Below are positions 9,120 to 21,103 of a DNA stretch of 64,000 bases, in pieces (the first letter of the stretch is position 1; every line of letters starts with the position of its first letter). The DNA comes from Providencia stuartii (GTDB lineage: Bacteria; Pseudomonadota; Gammaproteobacteria; Enterobacterales; Enterobacteriaceae), in contig UGUC01000004.1 of the NCBI GenBank assembly GCA_900455155.1, positions 558,001 to 622,000 on the forward strand, in the 5' to 3' direction. Under the pieces are notes generated by a model, which saw nothing but the letters and a program-made list of their open reading frames with translations, had not been told where the DNA came from and searched no databases. The position numbers and the translations under genes are program-made.

Positions 9120-9416
9120 TTAGTTCATGCCGTATTTTTTCAGCTTCTTACGCAGAGTACCGCGGTTGATACCCATCATCAGGGCTGCACGGGTCTGGTT
9201 TCCACGGGTATATTGCATAACCATGTCCAACAAAGGCTGCTCTACCTCAGCCAATACCAGCTCATATAAATCATTAACATCTTGATTGTTTAATTGAGCA
9301 AAATAGTTCTTCAGTGCTTGCTTAACTGAATCACGCAATGGTTTTTGAGTTACTTGATCTTGTGAATTTACAGTAGCAACGGTTAGTACGTCAGAATTTA
9401 CGCGTTGTTCGAACAT
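9120..9416 (-). CDS. fis: Nucleoid-associated regulator Fis
   Basis: The 98-residue protein is almost identical to E. coli Fis from [13 protein letters not shown] to [11 protein letters not shown], including the C-terminal helix-turn-helix ([19 protein letters not shown]). Fis bends DNA, activates rRNA promoters and organises the chromosome in fast growth. It is the last gene of the dusB-fis operon, 24 bases after dusB, and is expressed from the promoter ahead of dusB. Confidence 0.98.
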   Translation of the reverse strand: MFEQRVNSDVLTVATVNSQDQVTQKPLRDSVKQALKNYFAQLNNQDVNDLYELVLAEVEQPLLDMVMQYTRGNQTRAALMMGINRGTLRKKLKKYGMN

Positions 9417-9440
9417 AGTTCTGTCAGCTCTTATCTTTAT

Positions 9441-10406
9441 TTACGCAAAATATTCAAAAAATGCTTCCAACACCTCCAGCTGTTCGCTGGCGTCCTCAAT
9501 GGCGTTGAATGAGCGCCGGAACTGGTCATCAGGTGCATGCTCTTTTAAATACCAAGAGACATGTTTGCGCGCTATACGGGCTCCTTTGCCTTGACCATAA
9601 AAGTCGTGCAACTCCTGTACGTGCGCAATCATAATGCGCTTCACCTCTGCCATAGGCATGGGGGGCAACATTTCACCTGTGTCCAGATAATGCTGGATTT
9701 CCCGAAAGATCCAGGGTCTTCCCTGAGCTGCTCGTCCTACCATTAGGGCATCAGCCCCCGTGTAATCTAAGACAGCTCTGGCTTTAAGCGGGTCAGTAAT
9801 GTCACCATTGGCGATAACCGGTATGGCAACAGTCTGCTTAACTGCCCGTATGTTGTCGTACTCAGCTTCACCATTAAACAAACAGGCACGGGTCCTGCCG
9901 TGAATGGTCAGCGCTTGAATACCACAATCTTCGGCCAATTTGGCAATTTCTATGCAGTTTCGTTCTTCAGGTGACCAACCTGTGCGGATCTTCAGTGTAA
10001 CAGGCACATCTACTGCTTTTACGACTGCCGACAGGATAGACTTCACCAAATCGGGATAGCGCAAGAGTGCAGAGCCTGCCAACTTACGATTCACTTTCTT
10101 AGCTGGACAGCCCATATTGATATCAATGATCTGGGCACCACTCTCAACATTAATCTGAGCCGCAGCAGCCATTTCATCGGGATCATTGCCAGCTATTTGA
10201 ACGGAACGCACCCCCGGTTCATCGCGATGGATCATTCTTAGTCTCGATTTGTCAGTCTTCCAAACCTGTGGGTTAGAAGAAAGCATTTCTGATACCGTCA
10301 TCCCCGCACCCATGTCATAACAGAGGGACCTAAATGGTCTATCCGTAATGCCTGCCATGGGGGCAGCAATAAGACAGTTTCTCAACTGATATTGTCCGAT
10401 TCGCAT
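9441..10406 (-). CDS. dusB: tRNA-dihydrouridine synthase B
   Basis: This FMN enzyme reduces specific uridines in tRNA. From ATG 10406 ([19 protein letters not shown]) it has 321 residues, the E. coli length. A 24-codon upstream extension of the open frame runs through the conserved promoter and is not coding. Family marks are [11 protein letters not shown] at the N-terminus, [19 protein letters not shown] with the catalytic cysteine near residue 100, and TIHGRTR and [12 protein letters not shown] in the barrel. It is co-transcribed with fis, as throughout the enterobacteria. Confidence 0.96.
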   Translation of the reverse strand: MRIGQYQLRNCLIAAPMAGITDRPFRSLCYDMGAGMTVSEMLSSNPQVWKTDKSRLRMIHRDEPGVRSVQIAGNDPDEMAAAAQINVESGAQIIDINMGCPAKKVNRKLAGSALLRYPDLVKSILSAVVKAVDVPVTLKIRTGWSPEERNCIEIAKLAEDCGIQALTIHGRTRACLFNGEAEYDNIRAVKQTVAIPVIANGDITDPLKARAVLDYTGADALMVGRAAQGRPWIFREIQHYLDTGEMLPPMPMAEVKRIMIAHVQELHDFYGQGKGARIARKHVSWYLKEHAPDDQFRRSFNAIEDASEQLEVLEAFFEYFA

Positions 10407-10443
10407 AACTAAAGGGGGCCATACTGTGACTGCAAGGGCGCGT

Positions 10444-10472
10444 ATATTACGCATTTTTTTCGAGATATGAAA
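10444..10472 (-). promoter_or_regulatory. dusB-fis promoter
   Basis: On the minus strand, -35 TTTCAT (10472-10467) and -10 TAATAT (10449-10444) are separated by 17 bases. The bases after the -10 box, ACGCGCCCTTGC, form a GC-rich discriminator. This layout matches the E. coli fis promoter, known to be under stringent and growth-rate control. The rest of the 10407-10723 gap shows no gene. Confidence 0.7.
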
Positions 10473-10723
10473 GGACAAACTTTGAGCAAACCGTTATTTA
10501 TCACTAACTTTTTTATCTTGATTTTTTCAAAATACAACTATTAGTCTTTTATAACAATGGGTTAGGTATGTTTGTAAAAAAGCACACGAAAACCGCTGTT
10601 AGTCCGTTCAAATCTCAAGCAGGATAGAATATCACCAGCAGTTGAACAATATTTGAGCTATAAGATAATCTATTCCTGCCCTAATTTCAAAGAAATTATT
10701 CACTGATTTTTATTATAAATTTG

Positions 10724-11608
10724 TCAAAAACGCTTGACACCAGTGATACGACACCATTCATCTTTTTCAGCGATAGGGTCTATCTCAAACAGTTGACGAT
10801 AAGCATCGGCCACCCCTTCTGCTTGGGTAGCAAGGACACCTGAAAGCCCTAATAAACCTCCTGTACGAGGCAATACGCTTATCATAGGCGCTAACTCACG
10901 TAATGGGCCAGCTAAGATATTGGCGACCACGACATCGGCTTGTAGCTCTTTTGGCTGGTCTTTAGGCAAGTAGAGCGATAGGCGTTCTGAGACACCGTTG
11001 CGCTCTGCATTATCACGACTTGCGATAATCGCCTGTGGATCAATGTCGATCCCGATAGCTTGTGCTGCACCTAATTTTAATGCGGCGATCGCAAGAATAC
11101 CGGATCCACAACCAAAATCGATGACGGTTTTACCTTCAAGATCAAGTCCATCCAGCCACTCTAGACATAACGACGTTGTTGGATGAGTACCTGTACCAAA
11201 GGCAAGGCCAGGGTCTAACATGACATTGACTGCGTTAGGATCTGGAACATCACGCCAGCTTGGGCAGATCCACAGGCGTTGCCCAAAGCGCATAGGATGA
11301 AAATTGTCCATCCACTCTCTTTCCCAGTCTTTATCTTCCAGTTGCTCGATTTTGTGAACAAAACCTTTTTCGAGCAGAGGGCTGTTTTCAAGTTGTGCCA
11401 CAACCATGTTCATGTCAGTTTCAGCATCATAAAGGCCGATAACATCCGTATCGCCCCATAGTCGTGTTTCTCCCGGTAACGGTTCGAAAACAGGGGTATC
11501 ATGACTATCTTGAAAGGTGACTGACACTGCGCCACTTTCAATAAGTTCATCGCCGAGAGCTTCGGCTTGTTGGCCTGTTGAGTTGAGTCTGAGTTGTATC
11601 CAAGGCAT
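10724..11608 (-). CDS. prmA: Ribosomal protein L11 methyltransferase
   Basis: The protein (294 residues) methylates ribosomal protein L11 using S-adenosylmethionine. The N-terminal substrate-recognition domain ([20 protein letters not shown]) is followed by the catalytic domain with [19 protein letters not shown], the SAM-binding [17 protein letters not shown] and the family motif [10 protein letters not shown]. It follows panF by 17 bases on the minus strand, as in E. coli. Confidence 0.97.
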   Translation of the reverse strand: MPWIQLRLNSTGQQAEALGDELIESGAVSVTFQDSHDTPVFEPLPGETRLWGDTDVIGLYDAETDMNMVVAQLENSPLLEKGFVHKIEQLEDKDWEREWMDNFHPMRFGQRLWICPSWRDVPDPNAVNVMLDPGLAFGTGTHPTTSLCLEWLDGLDLEGKTVIDFGCGSGILAIAALKLGAAQAIGIDIDPQAIIASRDNAERNGVSERLSLYLPKDQPKELQADVVVANILAGPLRELAPMISVLPRTGGLLGLSGVLATQAEGVADAYRQLFEIDPIAEKDEWCRITGVKRF

Positions 11609-11625
11609 AGTTATTCTCTTTTAAC

Positions 11626-13089
11626 TTAATTTTTTGCGGGCGTAGCCTGCTCATTGGGCGCCGATTGTACTGGATTTTTACCGAAAAGATTACCAATTAT
11701 AAAAGCAATCAAGCTAAATAGTAGTGAAGGCACGATGGCGTGGAACCCCATGATTTCGATTTTAAATGATGCCAGTAGAGCATAAGAGACGCCGCCTACA
11801 ATCATACCGCTAATCGCTCCCTTGCTGTTGGCTTTTTGCCAATATAGGCCTAAAACCAGTGGCCATAAAAACACTGCCTCCAGTCCACCAAAGGCCAGCA
11901 AGTTGAGCCAAATGATCATTTTGGGGGGATCCCATGCCGCGAACAGCAGCAAGATACCGAGTATTAAGGTTGAAAAACTCGAAATGCGGGAGAGCTTTTT
12001 CTCATTCTTAATTTGTTCGGGGGCGGCGCTTAAATAGATATCTTTTACAATCGTAGCTGATGACTGCAATAGCTGTGCGTTGATGGTTGACATGATTGCT
12101 GCCATTGGTGCGGCTAAGAAAATACCCGCCGCAAAAGGTGGTAGCACTTGCACCATCAATGTTGGAATAACCTGATCTGGAATAGTGAGATCAGGTAAGA
12201 CGGCGCGGCCTAAGGCTCCGGCAAAGTGCATACCAAACATGAGTATTGCCATCACGATTGTGCCTATTACGATACCACGGTGAACGGCTTTACTGTCTTT
12301 GTAGGAAATACAGCGTACAGCCGTGTGTGGCAAACCAATCACCCCAAAACAGACTAAAATCCAAAAAGAGGCAAGGAAAGGGCCACTAAGAATATCATCG
12401 GCACCTTCTACGGAAACCAGTTTAGGGTCAATGGCCTGAATTTTTTCGACTGCCGCGCCAAGCCCACCTGCATGGTAAATGATCGCAACAAGCAAAATAA
12501 CCGTACCTAACAACATAACGAGGCCTTGTAAGGCATCATTGAGCACACTAGCTCGAAAGCCACCGATAGCGGTATAGAGTGCGATAGAGATACCAAAAAT
12601 CATTAAGCCATAGGTATAAGGGATACCCGCAGCGGTTTCGAGTAGTCGTGCACCGCCAATAAATTGCACGGTCATTGCGCCGAAAAAGGCGACGAGCAAA
12701 CTGATACTTGCAAACCCAACTAAAAAGCGGCTTTGGTAACGTGCATAAAGCATATCATTGAGTGTTACTGCATTGTATCGGCGAGCTAAGATGGCAAATT
12801 TTTTCCCTAGTACACCCAGTGATAGCCAGATAGCAGGAAGCTGGATCATGGCAAGTAGTACCCAACCTAGCCCATATTTATAGGCTGCTCCTGGTCCACC
12901 GATAAATGAACTGGCGCTGACATAGGTTGCTGTGATCGTCATGGCGAGCACAAAACCCCCCATAGAGCGATTCCCTAAAAAATACTCATTGAGGAATTCT
13001 CCCTTTGTGCGTTTGCGATAAGCGTACACAGATAGCAAGAATACGAGTGCAAGATAACCAATTAGAGGTAGTAGAACTTCAGTCTGCAT
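11626..13089 (-). CDS. panF: Sodium/pantothenate symporter
   Basis: The protein (487 residues) belongs to the sodium:solute symporter (SSS) family, with about 13 membrane segments, and imports pantothenate, the coenzyme A precursor. Recognisable blocks include EYFLGNRSMGGFVLAMTIT and SASSFIGGPGAAYKYGLGW near the N-terminus and AAIMSTINAQLLQSSA in the sodium-site region. It overlaps the preceding yhdT by 11 bases, indicating translational coupling; prmA follows. Confidence 0.95.
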   Translation of the reverse strand: MQTEVLLPLIGYLALVFLLSVYAYRKRTKGEFLNEYFLGNRSMGGFVLAMTITATYVSASSFIGGPGAAYKYGLGWVLLAMIQLPAIWLSLGVLGKKFAILARRYNAVTLNDMLYARYQSRFLVGFASISLLVAFFGAMTVQFIGGARLLETAAGIPYTYGLMIFGISIALYTAIGGFRASVLNDALQGLVMLLGTVILLVAIIYHAGGLGAAVEKIQAIDPKLVSVEGADDILSGPFLASFWILVCFGVIGLPHTAVRCISYKDSKAVHRGIVIGTIVMAILMFGMHFAGALGRAVLPDLTIPDQVIPTLMVQVLPPFAAGIFLAAPMAAIMSTINAQLLQSSATIVKDIYLSAAPEQIKNEKKLSRISSFSTLILGILLLFAAWDPPKMIIWLNLLAFGGLEAVFLWPLVLGLYWQKANSKGAISGMIVGGVSYALLASFKIEIMGFHAIVPSLLFSLIAFIIGNLFGKNPVQSAPNEQATPAKN

Positions 13090-13321
13090 CCCTATCCTCC
13101 AGCGGAATATCTTTAAAAATAATTTTGACCATCATAATACACAGTAAAATGAAAATGACCGGTAGGATGAGACATGACCATTCAAACCATAAAGGTAAAC
13201 CTGTCAAGCCAATCGCATTACTCGGAAGATAGGCACAAATAACCCAACCAACTAAATAGGCGAGCGTCAGATAGAGTGACCAGCGAGCTTCCCTGTTTGA
13301 TTGAAGAAAACGTTTATCCAT
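13079..13321 (-). CDS. yhdT: YhdT family small membrane protein
   Basis: The protein (80 residues) has two predicted membrane helices (LTLAYLVGWVICAYLP and LPVIFILLCIMMVKIIF). YhdT-like proteins always sit directly before panF and overlap it, as here, so a role with PanF is suspected but unproven. The function is unknown. Confidence 0.9.
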   Translation of the reverse strand: MDKRFLQSNREARWSLYLTLAYLVGWVICAYLPSNAIGLTGLPLWFEWSCLILPVIFILLCIMMVKIIFKDIPLEDRDAD

Positions 13322-13462
13322 ACGTATTTCCCCCTCATAGAAATAAAAATAATCAGGGATTGTACGATAAACCTAGGAATGTGTGTAAAAAAACAGACCA
13401 AGGAAAGCCAAGGTGCTTAGTTTACAACCAAAGATAATTTTGAGTATGTAGGATAGTAAGTA

Positions 13463-13765
13463 TTATTTATCTACCAGCAGGTGCACAATCAATAGGATGG
13501 ACATAGTAAAAATAGCAAAAGCCGTAATATAAAGAAAAAGTGAGCTATCTATCTTAAGTCCACTATTTTGATACGCTGTTGAAATACTCCTTTTGAAGCT
13601 AATTAAGCACAGTAGGGCGATCGCAATGACAGCTCCTAATAACGCTAGCCATGACGACTGTATTAGCCCTAGTCGTAAGAACAATAACCCATTGATTGCT
13701 AACAGGAGCAAAGTACGGCTCCAGGCTTGTTGTGTTCTTTCCGGCTGTAAACCAGGATCACGCAT
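13463..13765 (-). CDS. yidG: DUF202 inner-membrane protein, YidG-like
   Basis: The protein (100 residues) starts with the DUF202 signature RDPGLQPERTQQAWSRTLLLL, matching E. coli YidG, and has three hydrophobic helices. It begins eight bases after yidH ends and is its natural partner. Biochemical function is unknown. In E. coli the pair lies elsewhere in the chromosome, so its place between yhdT and accC is a lineage-specific arrangement. Confidence 0.85.
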   Translation of the reverse strand: MRDPGLQPERTQQAWSRTLLLLAINGLLFLRLGLIQSSWLALLGAVIAIALLCLISFKRSISTAYQNSGLKIDSSLFLYITAFAIFTMSILLIVHLLVDK

Positions 13766-13773
13766 GATAGTGC

Positions 13774-14130
13774 CTATAGCAGAACGTAGAAGAGTGAAAT
13801 GACGGCAATGACGGTAATGAATAGCGTCATCATAGTAAGAAAGGATGTGTATTGTAACGGCTCCTCTTTACGCATAGCGATTTCGTTTTGTCGCCAGCGA
13901 TAAAGGGCCATAATGGCGGTAATCCCTCCCGCAGATGCAAGAAAAACCGCTAATAAGGTTCTTAGCCAAGGGGCGGCAGCCTCATGTAGGAGCTGTTCAA
14001 TGGCAATAGCACCCGCTAATAGTGCTAACGCGGTTCTGATCCATGCTAGAAATGTTCTTTCATTCGCCAATGAGAATCGATAGTCTGGCGTTTTTCCAAT
14101 GTTTTTCCACTTATTACGTTTAAAAGACAT
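13774..14130 (-). CDS. yidH: DUF202 inner-membrane protein, YidH-like
   Basis: The protein (118 residues) has the DUF202 motif RFSLANERTFLAWIRTALALLAG near the N-terminus and three membrane helices, matching E. coli YidH. It leads a two-gene unit with yidG. The function is unknown. Confidence 0.87.
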   Translation of the reverse strand: MSFKRNKWKNIGKTPDYRFSLANERTFLAWIRTALALLAGAIAIEQLLHEAAAPWLRTLLAVFLASAGGITAIMALYRWRQNEIAMRKEEPLQYTSFLTMMTLFITVIAVISLFYVLL

Positions 14131-14200
14131 GGTTTTTTCACTATGTTGATTGTCGTGGTGGTGTTTGGGGTATGTGACTCATGATAGCTTGATTATGAGA

Positions 14201-14235
14201 TAAAAAAATACCGGAAAGGTGACTTTCCGGTATTT
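14201..14235 (-). terminator. Rho-independent terminator of the acc operon
   Basis: A 13-base perfect stem (AAATACCGGAAAG, 14206-14218, with its complement at 14223-14235) and loop GTGA is followed on the minus strand by a run of seven T. It lies 35 bases past the accC stop. Confidence 0.88.
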
Positions 14236-14269
14236 GATGAATGAGAGGTGAATCTCAGTGTTTCAGTCA

Positions 14270-15616
14270 TTACTCCTGAATACCGAGTTTTTTCTCCAGA
14301 TAGTGGATGTTAGTGCCACCTTTTTGGAAGTTTTCATCATTCATGATCATTTGGTGCAGTTCAATATTGGTTTTGATGCCATCGATGATCAGCTCATTAA
14401 GCGCATTCTTCATACGCATAATGGCGATTTCACGTGTTTCACCGTAGGTGATCAATTTACCAATCATTGAGTCATAGTATGGCGGCACGCTATAGCCTGC
14501 ATAAATGTGAGATTCCCAACGAACACCAAAGCCACCTGGCGAATGGAAACGGGTGATCTTACCTGGGCTAGGCATAAAGGTATTCGGATCTTCAGCATTG
14601 ATACGACATTCAATCGCATGACCACGAACGATAACATCTTCCTGTTTTACTGATAATGGTAAACCAGATGCGATGCGTAACTGTTCTTTGATCAAGTCAA
14701 CGCCAGTGACCATCTCTGTTACTGGATGCTCAACCTGAATACGGGTGTTCATCTCAATAAAGTAGAATTCACCATTCTCATAGAGGAATTCGAAAGTACC
14801 TGCACCACGATAGCCAATTTCGATACAAGCATTAGCACAACGCTCACCGATATTGCGGCGAACTTCAGGAGTAATACCTGGTGCTGGGGCTTCTTCAACG
14901 ACTTTTTGGTGGCGACGTTGCATTGAGCAGTCACGCTCTGCCAAGTAAATGGCATTGCCTTGACCATCAGCCATAACTTGAATTTCAACATGACGAGGGT
15001 TTTCAAGGTATTTTTCCATGTAAACCATATCATTATTGAAGGCCGCTTTAGCTTCTGCACGCGTCAGATTGATGGAAGATTCCAAATCTTTTTCGTTACG
15101 CACAACACGCATACCACGACCACCGCCGCCGCCAGAGGCTTTGATGATAACAGGATAGCCGATACGTTGTGCGATAGCTTTGTTTTTATCAGTATCGCTG
15201 CCTAGTGGACCATCAGAACCTGGTACACAAGGAACACCGGCAATTTTCATCGCTTCGATAGCGGAAACTTTATCGCCCATTAGGCGGATGGTTTCAGCTT
15301 TTGGTCCGATAAAAATAAAGCCTGAACGTTCAACTTGTTCAGCAAAATCAGCATTTTCAGACAGGAAACCATATCCTGGGTGAATAGCTTGAGCCCCTGA
15401 AATCTCTGCCGCTGAAATGATAGCGGGAATGTTCAAGTAGCTTTTTGCGGAGGCTGCTGGGCCGATACAAATAGTCTCGTCTGCCAACAGCACATGTTTT
15501 AAATCACTATCTGCCGCGGAGTGCACAGCTACGGTCTTAATGCCTAACTCTTTACAGGCACGAAGAATACGCAGTGCGATTTCGCCACGGTTAGCAATGA
15601 CAATTTTTTCCAGCAT
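14270..15616 (-). CDS. accC: Biotin carboxylase subunit of acetyl-CoA carboxylase
   Basis: The protein (448 residues) carboxylates the biotin of AccB with bicarbonate and ATP, the first half-reaction of fatty acid synthesis. It begins [21 protein letters not shown]. The ATP-grasp glycine loop [14 protein letters not shown] lies near residue 160, with [14 protein letters not shown] before it and [18 protein letters not shown] carrying the catalytic residues near 290. It follows accB by 12 bases. Length and sequence agree with E. coli AccC (449). Confidence 0.98.
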   Translation of the reverse strand: MLEKIVIANRGEIALRILRACKELGIKTVAVHSAADSDLKHVLLADETICIGPAASAKSYLNIPAIISAAEISGAQAIHPGYGFLSENADFAEQVERSGFIFIGPKAETIRLMGDKVSAIEAMKIAGVPCVPGSDGPLGSDTDKNKAIAQRIGYPVIIKASGGGGGRGMRVVRNEKDLESSINLTRAEAKAAFNNDMVYMEKYLENPRHVEIQVMADGQGNAIYLAERDCSMQRRHQKVVEEAPAPGITPEVRRNIGERCANACIEIGYRGAGTFEFLYENGEFYFIEMNTRIQVEHPVTEMVTGVDLIKEQLRIASGLPLSVKQEDVIVRGHAIECRINAEDPNTFMPSPGKITRFHSPGGFGVRWESHIYAGYSVPPYYDSMIGKLITYGETREIAIMRMKNALNELIIDGIKTNIELHQMIMNDENFQKGGTNIHYLEKKLGIQE

Positions 15617-15628
15617 GGAAACGCCTCG

Positions 15629-16105
15629 TTATTCGATAACCACCAACGGCTGGTCATATTCAATTGGCTCGCCGTTCTCTGCCAGGATTGCTTTCACAAC
15701 ACCTGCTTTTTCTGCTTCGATTTGGTTCATCATTTTCATTGCTTCGATGATGAAAAGTGGATCACCGACGTTGACAGTTTGGCCAACTTCAATAAATGGT
15801 TTTGCTTCAGGGCTTGGTGAACGGTAGAAAGTTCCCACCATAGGTGAGCGAACTTGGTGGCCCGCAACAGCAGCCGCTGCTGGAGCTGGGGCAGCCGCCG
15901 CCGCTTCTTGAGCAGGTGCAACAGCGGTAGCTAATGCTGGCTGAGCTGCTGGCGCTGAATAAAATTGTTGAGGAGCCGTCATGACCTGAGAAGTAGCTGA
16001 AACGCGACTGATGCGTACTGATTCTTCACCTTCAGAAATTTCCAGTTCAGAAATACCAGACTCTTCGACCAGTTCGATCAGCTTTTTAATTTTACGAATA
16101 TCCAT
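15629..16105 (-). CDS. accB: Biotin carboxyl carrier protein of acetyl-CoA carboxylase
   Basis: The protein (158 residues) has the N-terminal BCCP domain ([18 protein letters not shown]), a flexible Ala/Pro-rich linker at about residues 44-82, and a C-terminal biotinyl domain. The biotin-accepting lysine is Lys124 in EAMKMMNQ, with the protruding thumb before it. accC follows, and aroQ lies 39 bases ahead on the same strand. In E. coli, AccB represses its own operon; the leader here was not analysed for that. Confidence 0.97.
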   Translation of the reverse strand: MDIRKIKKLIELVEESGISELEISEGEESVRISRVSATSQVMTAPQQFYSAPAAQPALATAVAPAQEAAAAAPAPAAAAVAGHQVRSPMVGTFYRSPSPEAKPFIEVGQTVNVGDPLFIIEAMKMMNQIEAEKAGVVKAILAENGEPIEYDQPLVVIE

Positions 16106-16144
16106 GGATATGATTCCGTACTCTTATATTTGGATTTAATTGAT

Positions 16145-16588
16145 TTATGACAGACGGTTAACCGCTGCCTGTAACGCGAAACTGTAACCGTCAGCACCAA
16201 GACCACAAATCACACCGACAGCTTTATCGGAAAGATAGGAGTGATGGCGAAACGGTTCTCTGGCATGCACATTAGACAGATGGATCTCGATAAACGGGAG
16301 TGCAACTGCTAATAATGCATCACGTAGGGCAACACTTGTATGTGTGAATGCCGCCGGGTTAATCAGAATAAAATCTACGTTATCTTTTGCAGCATGAATC
16401 TTTTCAATCAACTCATGTTCTGCATTAGACTGAAAATGACTCAATTTTACACCTAGCTGTTCCGCTTCTGCGGTTAACTTGGAGACAATATCTACCAGAG
16501 TTTGATTACCATATTTCTCTGGCTCCCTTGTGCCAAGTAGGTTTAGATTCGGTCCATTGAGGAGTAAAATGTGAATATCTTCTGTCAT
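16145..16588 (-). CDS. aroQ: Type II 3-dehydroquinate dehydratase
   Basis: The protein (147 residues) dehydrates 3-dehydroquinate to 3-dehydroshikimate in the shikimate pathway. Type II features are all present: [16 protein letters not shown] with the catalytic tyrosine on the lid, [17 protein letters not shown] with the catalytic histidine, and [17 protein letters not shown]. It heads the aroQ-accB-accC cluster. The 231 bases upstream (16589-16819) should hold the cluster's promoter; no unambiguous boxes were chosen. Confidence 0.96.
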   Translation of the reverse strand: MTEDIHILLLNGPNLNLLGTREPEKYGNQTLVDIVSKLTAEAEQLGVKLSHFQSNAEHELIEKIHAAKDNVDFILINPAAFTHTSVALRDALLAVALPFIEIHLSNVHAREPFRHHSYLSDKAVGVICGLGADGYSFALQAAVNRLS

Positions 16589-16819
16589 TGTGGTGCTAAC
16601 TCCGACGATATGTCAATAACCTGACAACATAACCTGATGTTGGCGGTTTGTCATCTTTTATCATAAAAATAAATGAAATCTTTATCGATAAAAAACGCTA
16701 TTATAATTATTTCGTGGCATATGACAGCAAAATACTGGTCTTATCAGAGAAATTACCCGAATTTATTTTTTGAATTGTGCGGTAATCCAAATTTCTGAAT
16801 ATCTCCGCACAAATTCAAA

Positions 16820-17803
16820 TTATGAACGCGAAATGTTCACCAGTGTACGCCCTGTTATCTGATTTTTTAAGATCTTTTGTGCGTACTCAATGGACTGCGT
16901 TAAGGTAATTTCTGAGGTAACCTGTGTATAAAATGACTCAGGAAGTAATTGCGTGAGGCGTTGCCAAACGGCGGAGCGCTTCGCGGCAGGGTAGTAAACA
17001 GAATCGACGCCTTGCAGGCGAATATTGCGCAAAATAAATGGCATGACAGTCGTCGGTAATGAAAATCCTCCGGCTAGGCCACAAGCCGCGACAGCGCCAT
17101 TATATTGTGTTTGGGCTAATATATTCGCGAGTACCTCTGCGCCTACCGTATCAATTGCACCAGCCCAATATTGCTTATCAAGTGGTTTGGCCGGGGAGGT
17201 AAATTGGCTTCGTGGTAGCACTCTTTTCGCCCCTATTTGCTGCAAATAGTCACTGTTTTCGGCGCGTCCTGAGATGGCAACGACATCATAGCCTAACGAT
17301 GATAAAAGCTGTATTGCGGTAGAGCCGACACCGCCGCTAGCGCCACTGACAATAATTTCCCCTCTCTCTGGCGTGATCCCAGCATCTTCTAATGCGTTGA
17401 CACAGAGCATAGCGGTGAAGCCTGCCGTACCGATAATCATCGCTTGACGTAATGATAAATCTTCAGGAAGCGGGGTGAGGTAATCTGCGGGAACACGAGC
17501 TTGTGTCGCCAGTCCACCCCAGTGCGTTTCGCCTACACCCCAGCCTGTGAGTAAAACATGTTGGCCGACACTAAAGCGAGGATCTTCGCTGTGGTGTACG
17601 ACACCCGAGAAATCAATGCCAGGCACCATGGGGTATTGACGTACAATCCCTGCCTTACCACTGATAGCGAGGGCATCTTTATAATTTAATGTGGACCAAT
17701 AAATATCCACGATAACATCGCCAGCAGGAAGTTGTTCAGTGGGAATGGATTGGATATCGGATGTGAGTTGGTCATCGTGTTTCTGTAGGACGAGGGCTTT
17801 CAT
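16820..17803 (-). CDS. acuI: Acrylyl-CoA reductase (NADPH), MDR family (YhdH)
   Basis: The protein (327 residues) is a zinc-free medium-chain reductase of the YhdH/AcuI type, reducing acrylyl-CoA to propionyl-CoA and protecting against toxic acrylate. It begins MKALVLQKHDDQLTSDIQ, has VPGIDFSGVV in the catalytic domain and the Rossmann loop ASGGVGSTAIQLL near residue 155. The gene is divergent from mreB. In E. coli csrD lies between them; it is absent here. Confidence 0.92.
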   Translation of the reverse strand: MKALVLQKHDDQLTSDIQSIPTEQLPAGDVIVDIYWSTLNYKDALAISGKAGIVRQYPMVPGIDFSGVVHHSEDPRFSVGQHVLLTGWGVGETHWGGLATQARVPADYLTPLPEDLSLRQAMIIGTAGFTAMLCVNALEDAGITPERGEIIVSGASGGVGSTAIQLLSSLGYDVVAISGRAENSDYLQQIGAKRVLPRSQFTSPAKPLDKQYWAGAIDTVGAEVLANILAQTQYNGAVAACGLAGGFSLPTTVMPFILRNIRLQGVDSVYYPAAKRSAVWQRLTQLLPESFYTQVTSEITLTQSIEYAQKILKNQITGRTLVNISRS

Positions 17804-19479
<1,676 letters not shown>

Positions 19480-19487
19480 ATAACGCT

Positions 19488-19534
19488 ATAGGCAAGCTGG
19501 GGCTTTGGCTCCGGCTGCTGATTTGCCTATTTTT
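19488..19534 (+). terminator. Intra-operon terminator or attenuator between mreB and mreC
   Basis: ATAGGCAA (19488-19495) pairs with TTTGCCTAT (to 19530). An inner GGGGC/GCTCC stem extends the hairpin, and TTTTT follows at 19530-19534. It would end a large share of transcripts after mreB, keeping MreB more abundant than MreC and MreD. Confidence 0.65.
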
Positions 19535-19566
19535 GTTCCTCCGAACTTAGTGAAACACAGCCATAC

Positions 19567-20535
19567 ATGAAGCCGATTTTTAGGCGAGGTCCATCGCTCC
19601 AGCTGCGTATTTTTATTGCTGTTATTGCCGCAATCGCACTGGTCGTGATCGATCACCGCTTTGAGCCTTTCAATAAAATCCGTAACTATCTAGACACGGC
19701 GGTTAGCCCATTTTACTTTTTGGCTAATGGCCCACGTCAATTTCTTGATAATATTTCGGAAAATTTCTCCTCGCGTGAACAACTCCAGTTTGAAAATAAG
19801 GCATTGCGTCAGGAATTGTTGTTGAAAAAAGCAGATAGTCTTTTGCTCGAACAATTAAAGCAAGAGAACGCTCGCCTGAGAGAATTACTTGGCTCACCGC
19901 TCCGTCAAGATGAACACATGATGGTCACACAAGTGATCTCGGGAGCGAACACGCCTTATCGAGACCAAGTCGTTATCGATAAAGGTGAAAATGATAATGT
20001 GTACGAAGGGCAGCCCGTCATTAGTGATAAAGGGGTTGTAGGGCAAGTCGTTGGTGTTAGCCAATTTAATAGTCGCGTCTTGCTGATTTGTGACACGACC
20101 CATGCGCTACCGGTACAGGTATTACGTAATGATATCCGAGTGATCGCCGCGGGATCGGGGTGTGCCGATGACTTACAGTTAGAGCCACTGCCTGAAAATA
20201 CGGATATTCGCGTTGGGGATGTTTTGGTCACATCCGGTTTAGGTGGTCGTTTCCCTGAAGGCTACCCTGTGGCCGTTGTCTCTAATGTTAAGCACGATAC
20301 TCAGCGGGCTTATACGATTATTAGCGCAAGGCCAAGTGCTGAGTTGCAGCGCTTACGCTATTTGTTACTATTATGGGGTAATGATAACGATGCCGTTACA
20401 CCATTACAGCCTTCAGAGGTCTATCGCGCTGCCAATGAGCGTCTGATGAAGGTGCTCCCACAAGTATTACCAAACCCGAGTGAAATTCAGGGTCCACCGT
20501 TACCTCCATCAATGTCTCAAGAAGCCCAACCATAA
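19567..20535 (+). CDS. mreC: Rod-shape determining protein MreC
   Basis: The protein (322 residues) is a bitopic inner-membrane protein linking MreB to the periplasmic elongasome. A single membrane helix lies near residues 13-27 (LRIFIAVIAAIALVVI), followed by a coiled coil at about 70-110 rich in Leu, Lys and Glu. The beta-rich domain contains QVISGANTPYRDQVVIDKG and VLVTSGLGGRFPEGYPVA. The C-terminal tail is proline-rich. mreD follows. Confidence 0.95.
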   Translation: MKPIFRRGPSLQLRIFIAVIAAIALVVIDHRFEPFNKIRNYLDTAVSPFYFLANGPRQFLDNISENFSSREQLQFENKALRQELLLKKADSLLLEQLKQENARLRELLGSPLRQDEHMMVTQVISGANTPYRDQVVIDKGENDNVYEGQPVISDKGVVGQVVGVSQFNSRVLLICDTTHALPVQVLRNDIRVIAAGSGCADDLQLEPLPENTDIRVGDVLVTSGLGGRFPEGYPVAVVSNVKHDTQRAYTIISARPSAELQRLRYLLLLWGNDNDAVTPLQPSEVYRAANERLMKVLPQVLPNPSEIQGPPLPPSMSQEAQP

Positions 20536-20574
20536 AGGAAGGTATAATGGCTATGGGTAAAGAGGGTTAGTTAA

Positions 20575-21063
20575 ATGGATGAATATCGCGGTAATGGTCG
20601 CAGTATTATTTGGATTTCTTTTTTCATTGCATTGATTTTGCAATTGGTCCCATGGCCGGAACAATTTACGTTTTATCGGCCATCATGGTTACTTTTGATC
20701 CTTATCTACTGGGTTATGGCGTTACCGCACCGTGTAAGTGTGGGAACGAGCTTTATTCTTGGCATTATTGTTGACTCTATTCAAGGTTCGGCATTGGGGG
20801 TTCACGCCCTTTCATACAGTATTATTTGTTATCTTGTCTCCTATAAATACCAATTACTGAGAAATATGGCGCTGTGGCAGCAAGCCTTAATCATTGTGTT
20901 GCTGACAATCATACTGGATATGACTGTTTTTTGGGCTGAATTTGTCTCTTCTCAGGTATTATTCCACCCTCAAGTATTCTGGAATAGTCTCGTAAATGGT
21001 ATTCTGTGGCCATGGCTGTTTTTGCTATTACGGAAAATTCGTCGTCAGTTTTCAGTGTGTTAA
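20575..21063 (+). CDS. mreD: Rod-shape determining protein MreD
   Basis: The protein (162 residues) has five or so membrane helices, including [19 protein letters not shown] and [19 protein letters not shown], the latter being the most conserved MreD stretch. It is an integral inner-membrane part of the elongasome, co-transcribed with mreC. The next gene starts 40 bases downstream. Confidence 0.94.
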   Translation: MDEYRGNGRSIIWISFFIALILQLVPWPEQFTFYRPSWLLLILIYWVMALPHRVSVGTSFILGIIVDSIQGSALGVHALSYSIICYLVSYKYQLLRNMALWQQALIIVLLTIILDMTVFWAEFVSSQVLFHPQVFWNSLVNGILWPWLFLLLRKIRRQFSVC

Positions 21064-21103
21064 GATTTTTACCGGCTGGCAATTATCTCTGGAATATCGT
21101 TTT

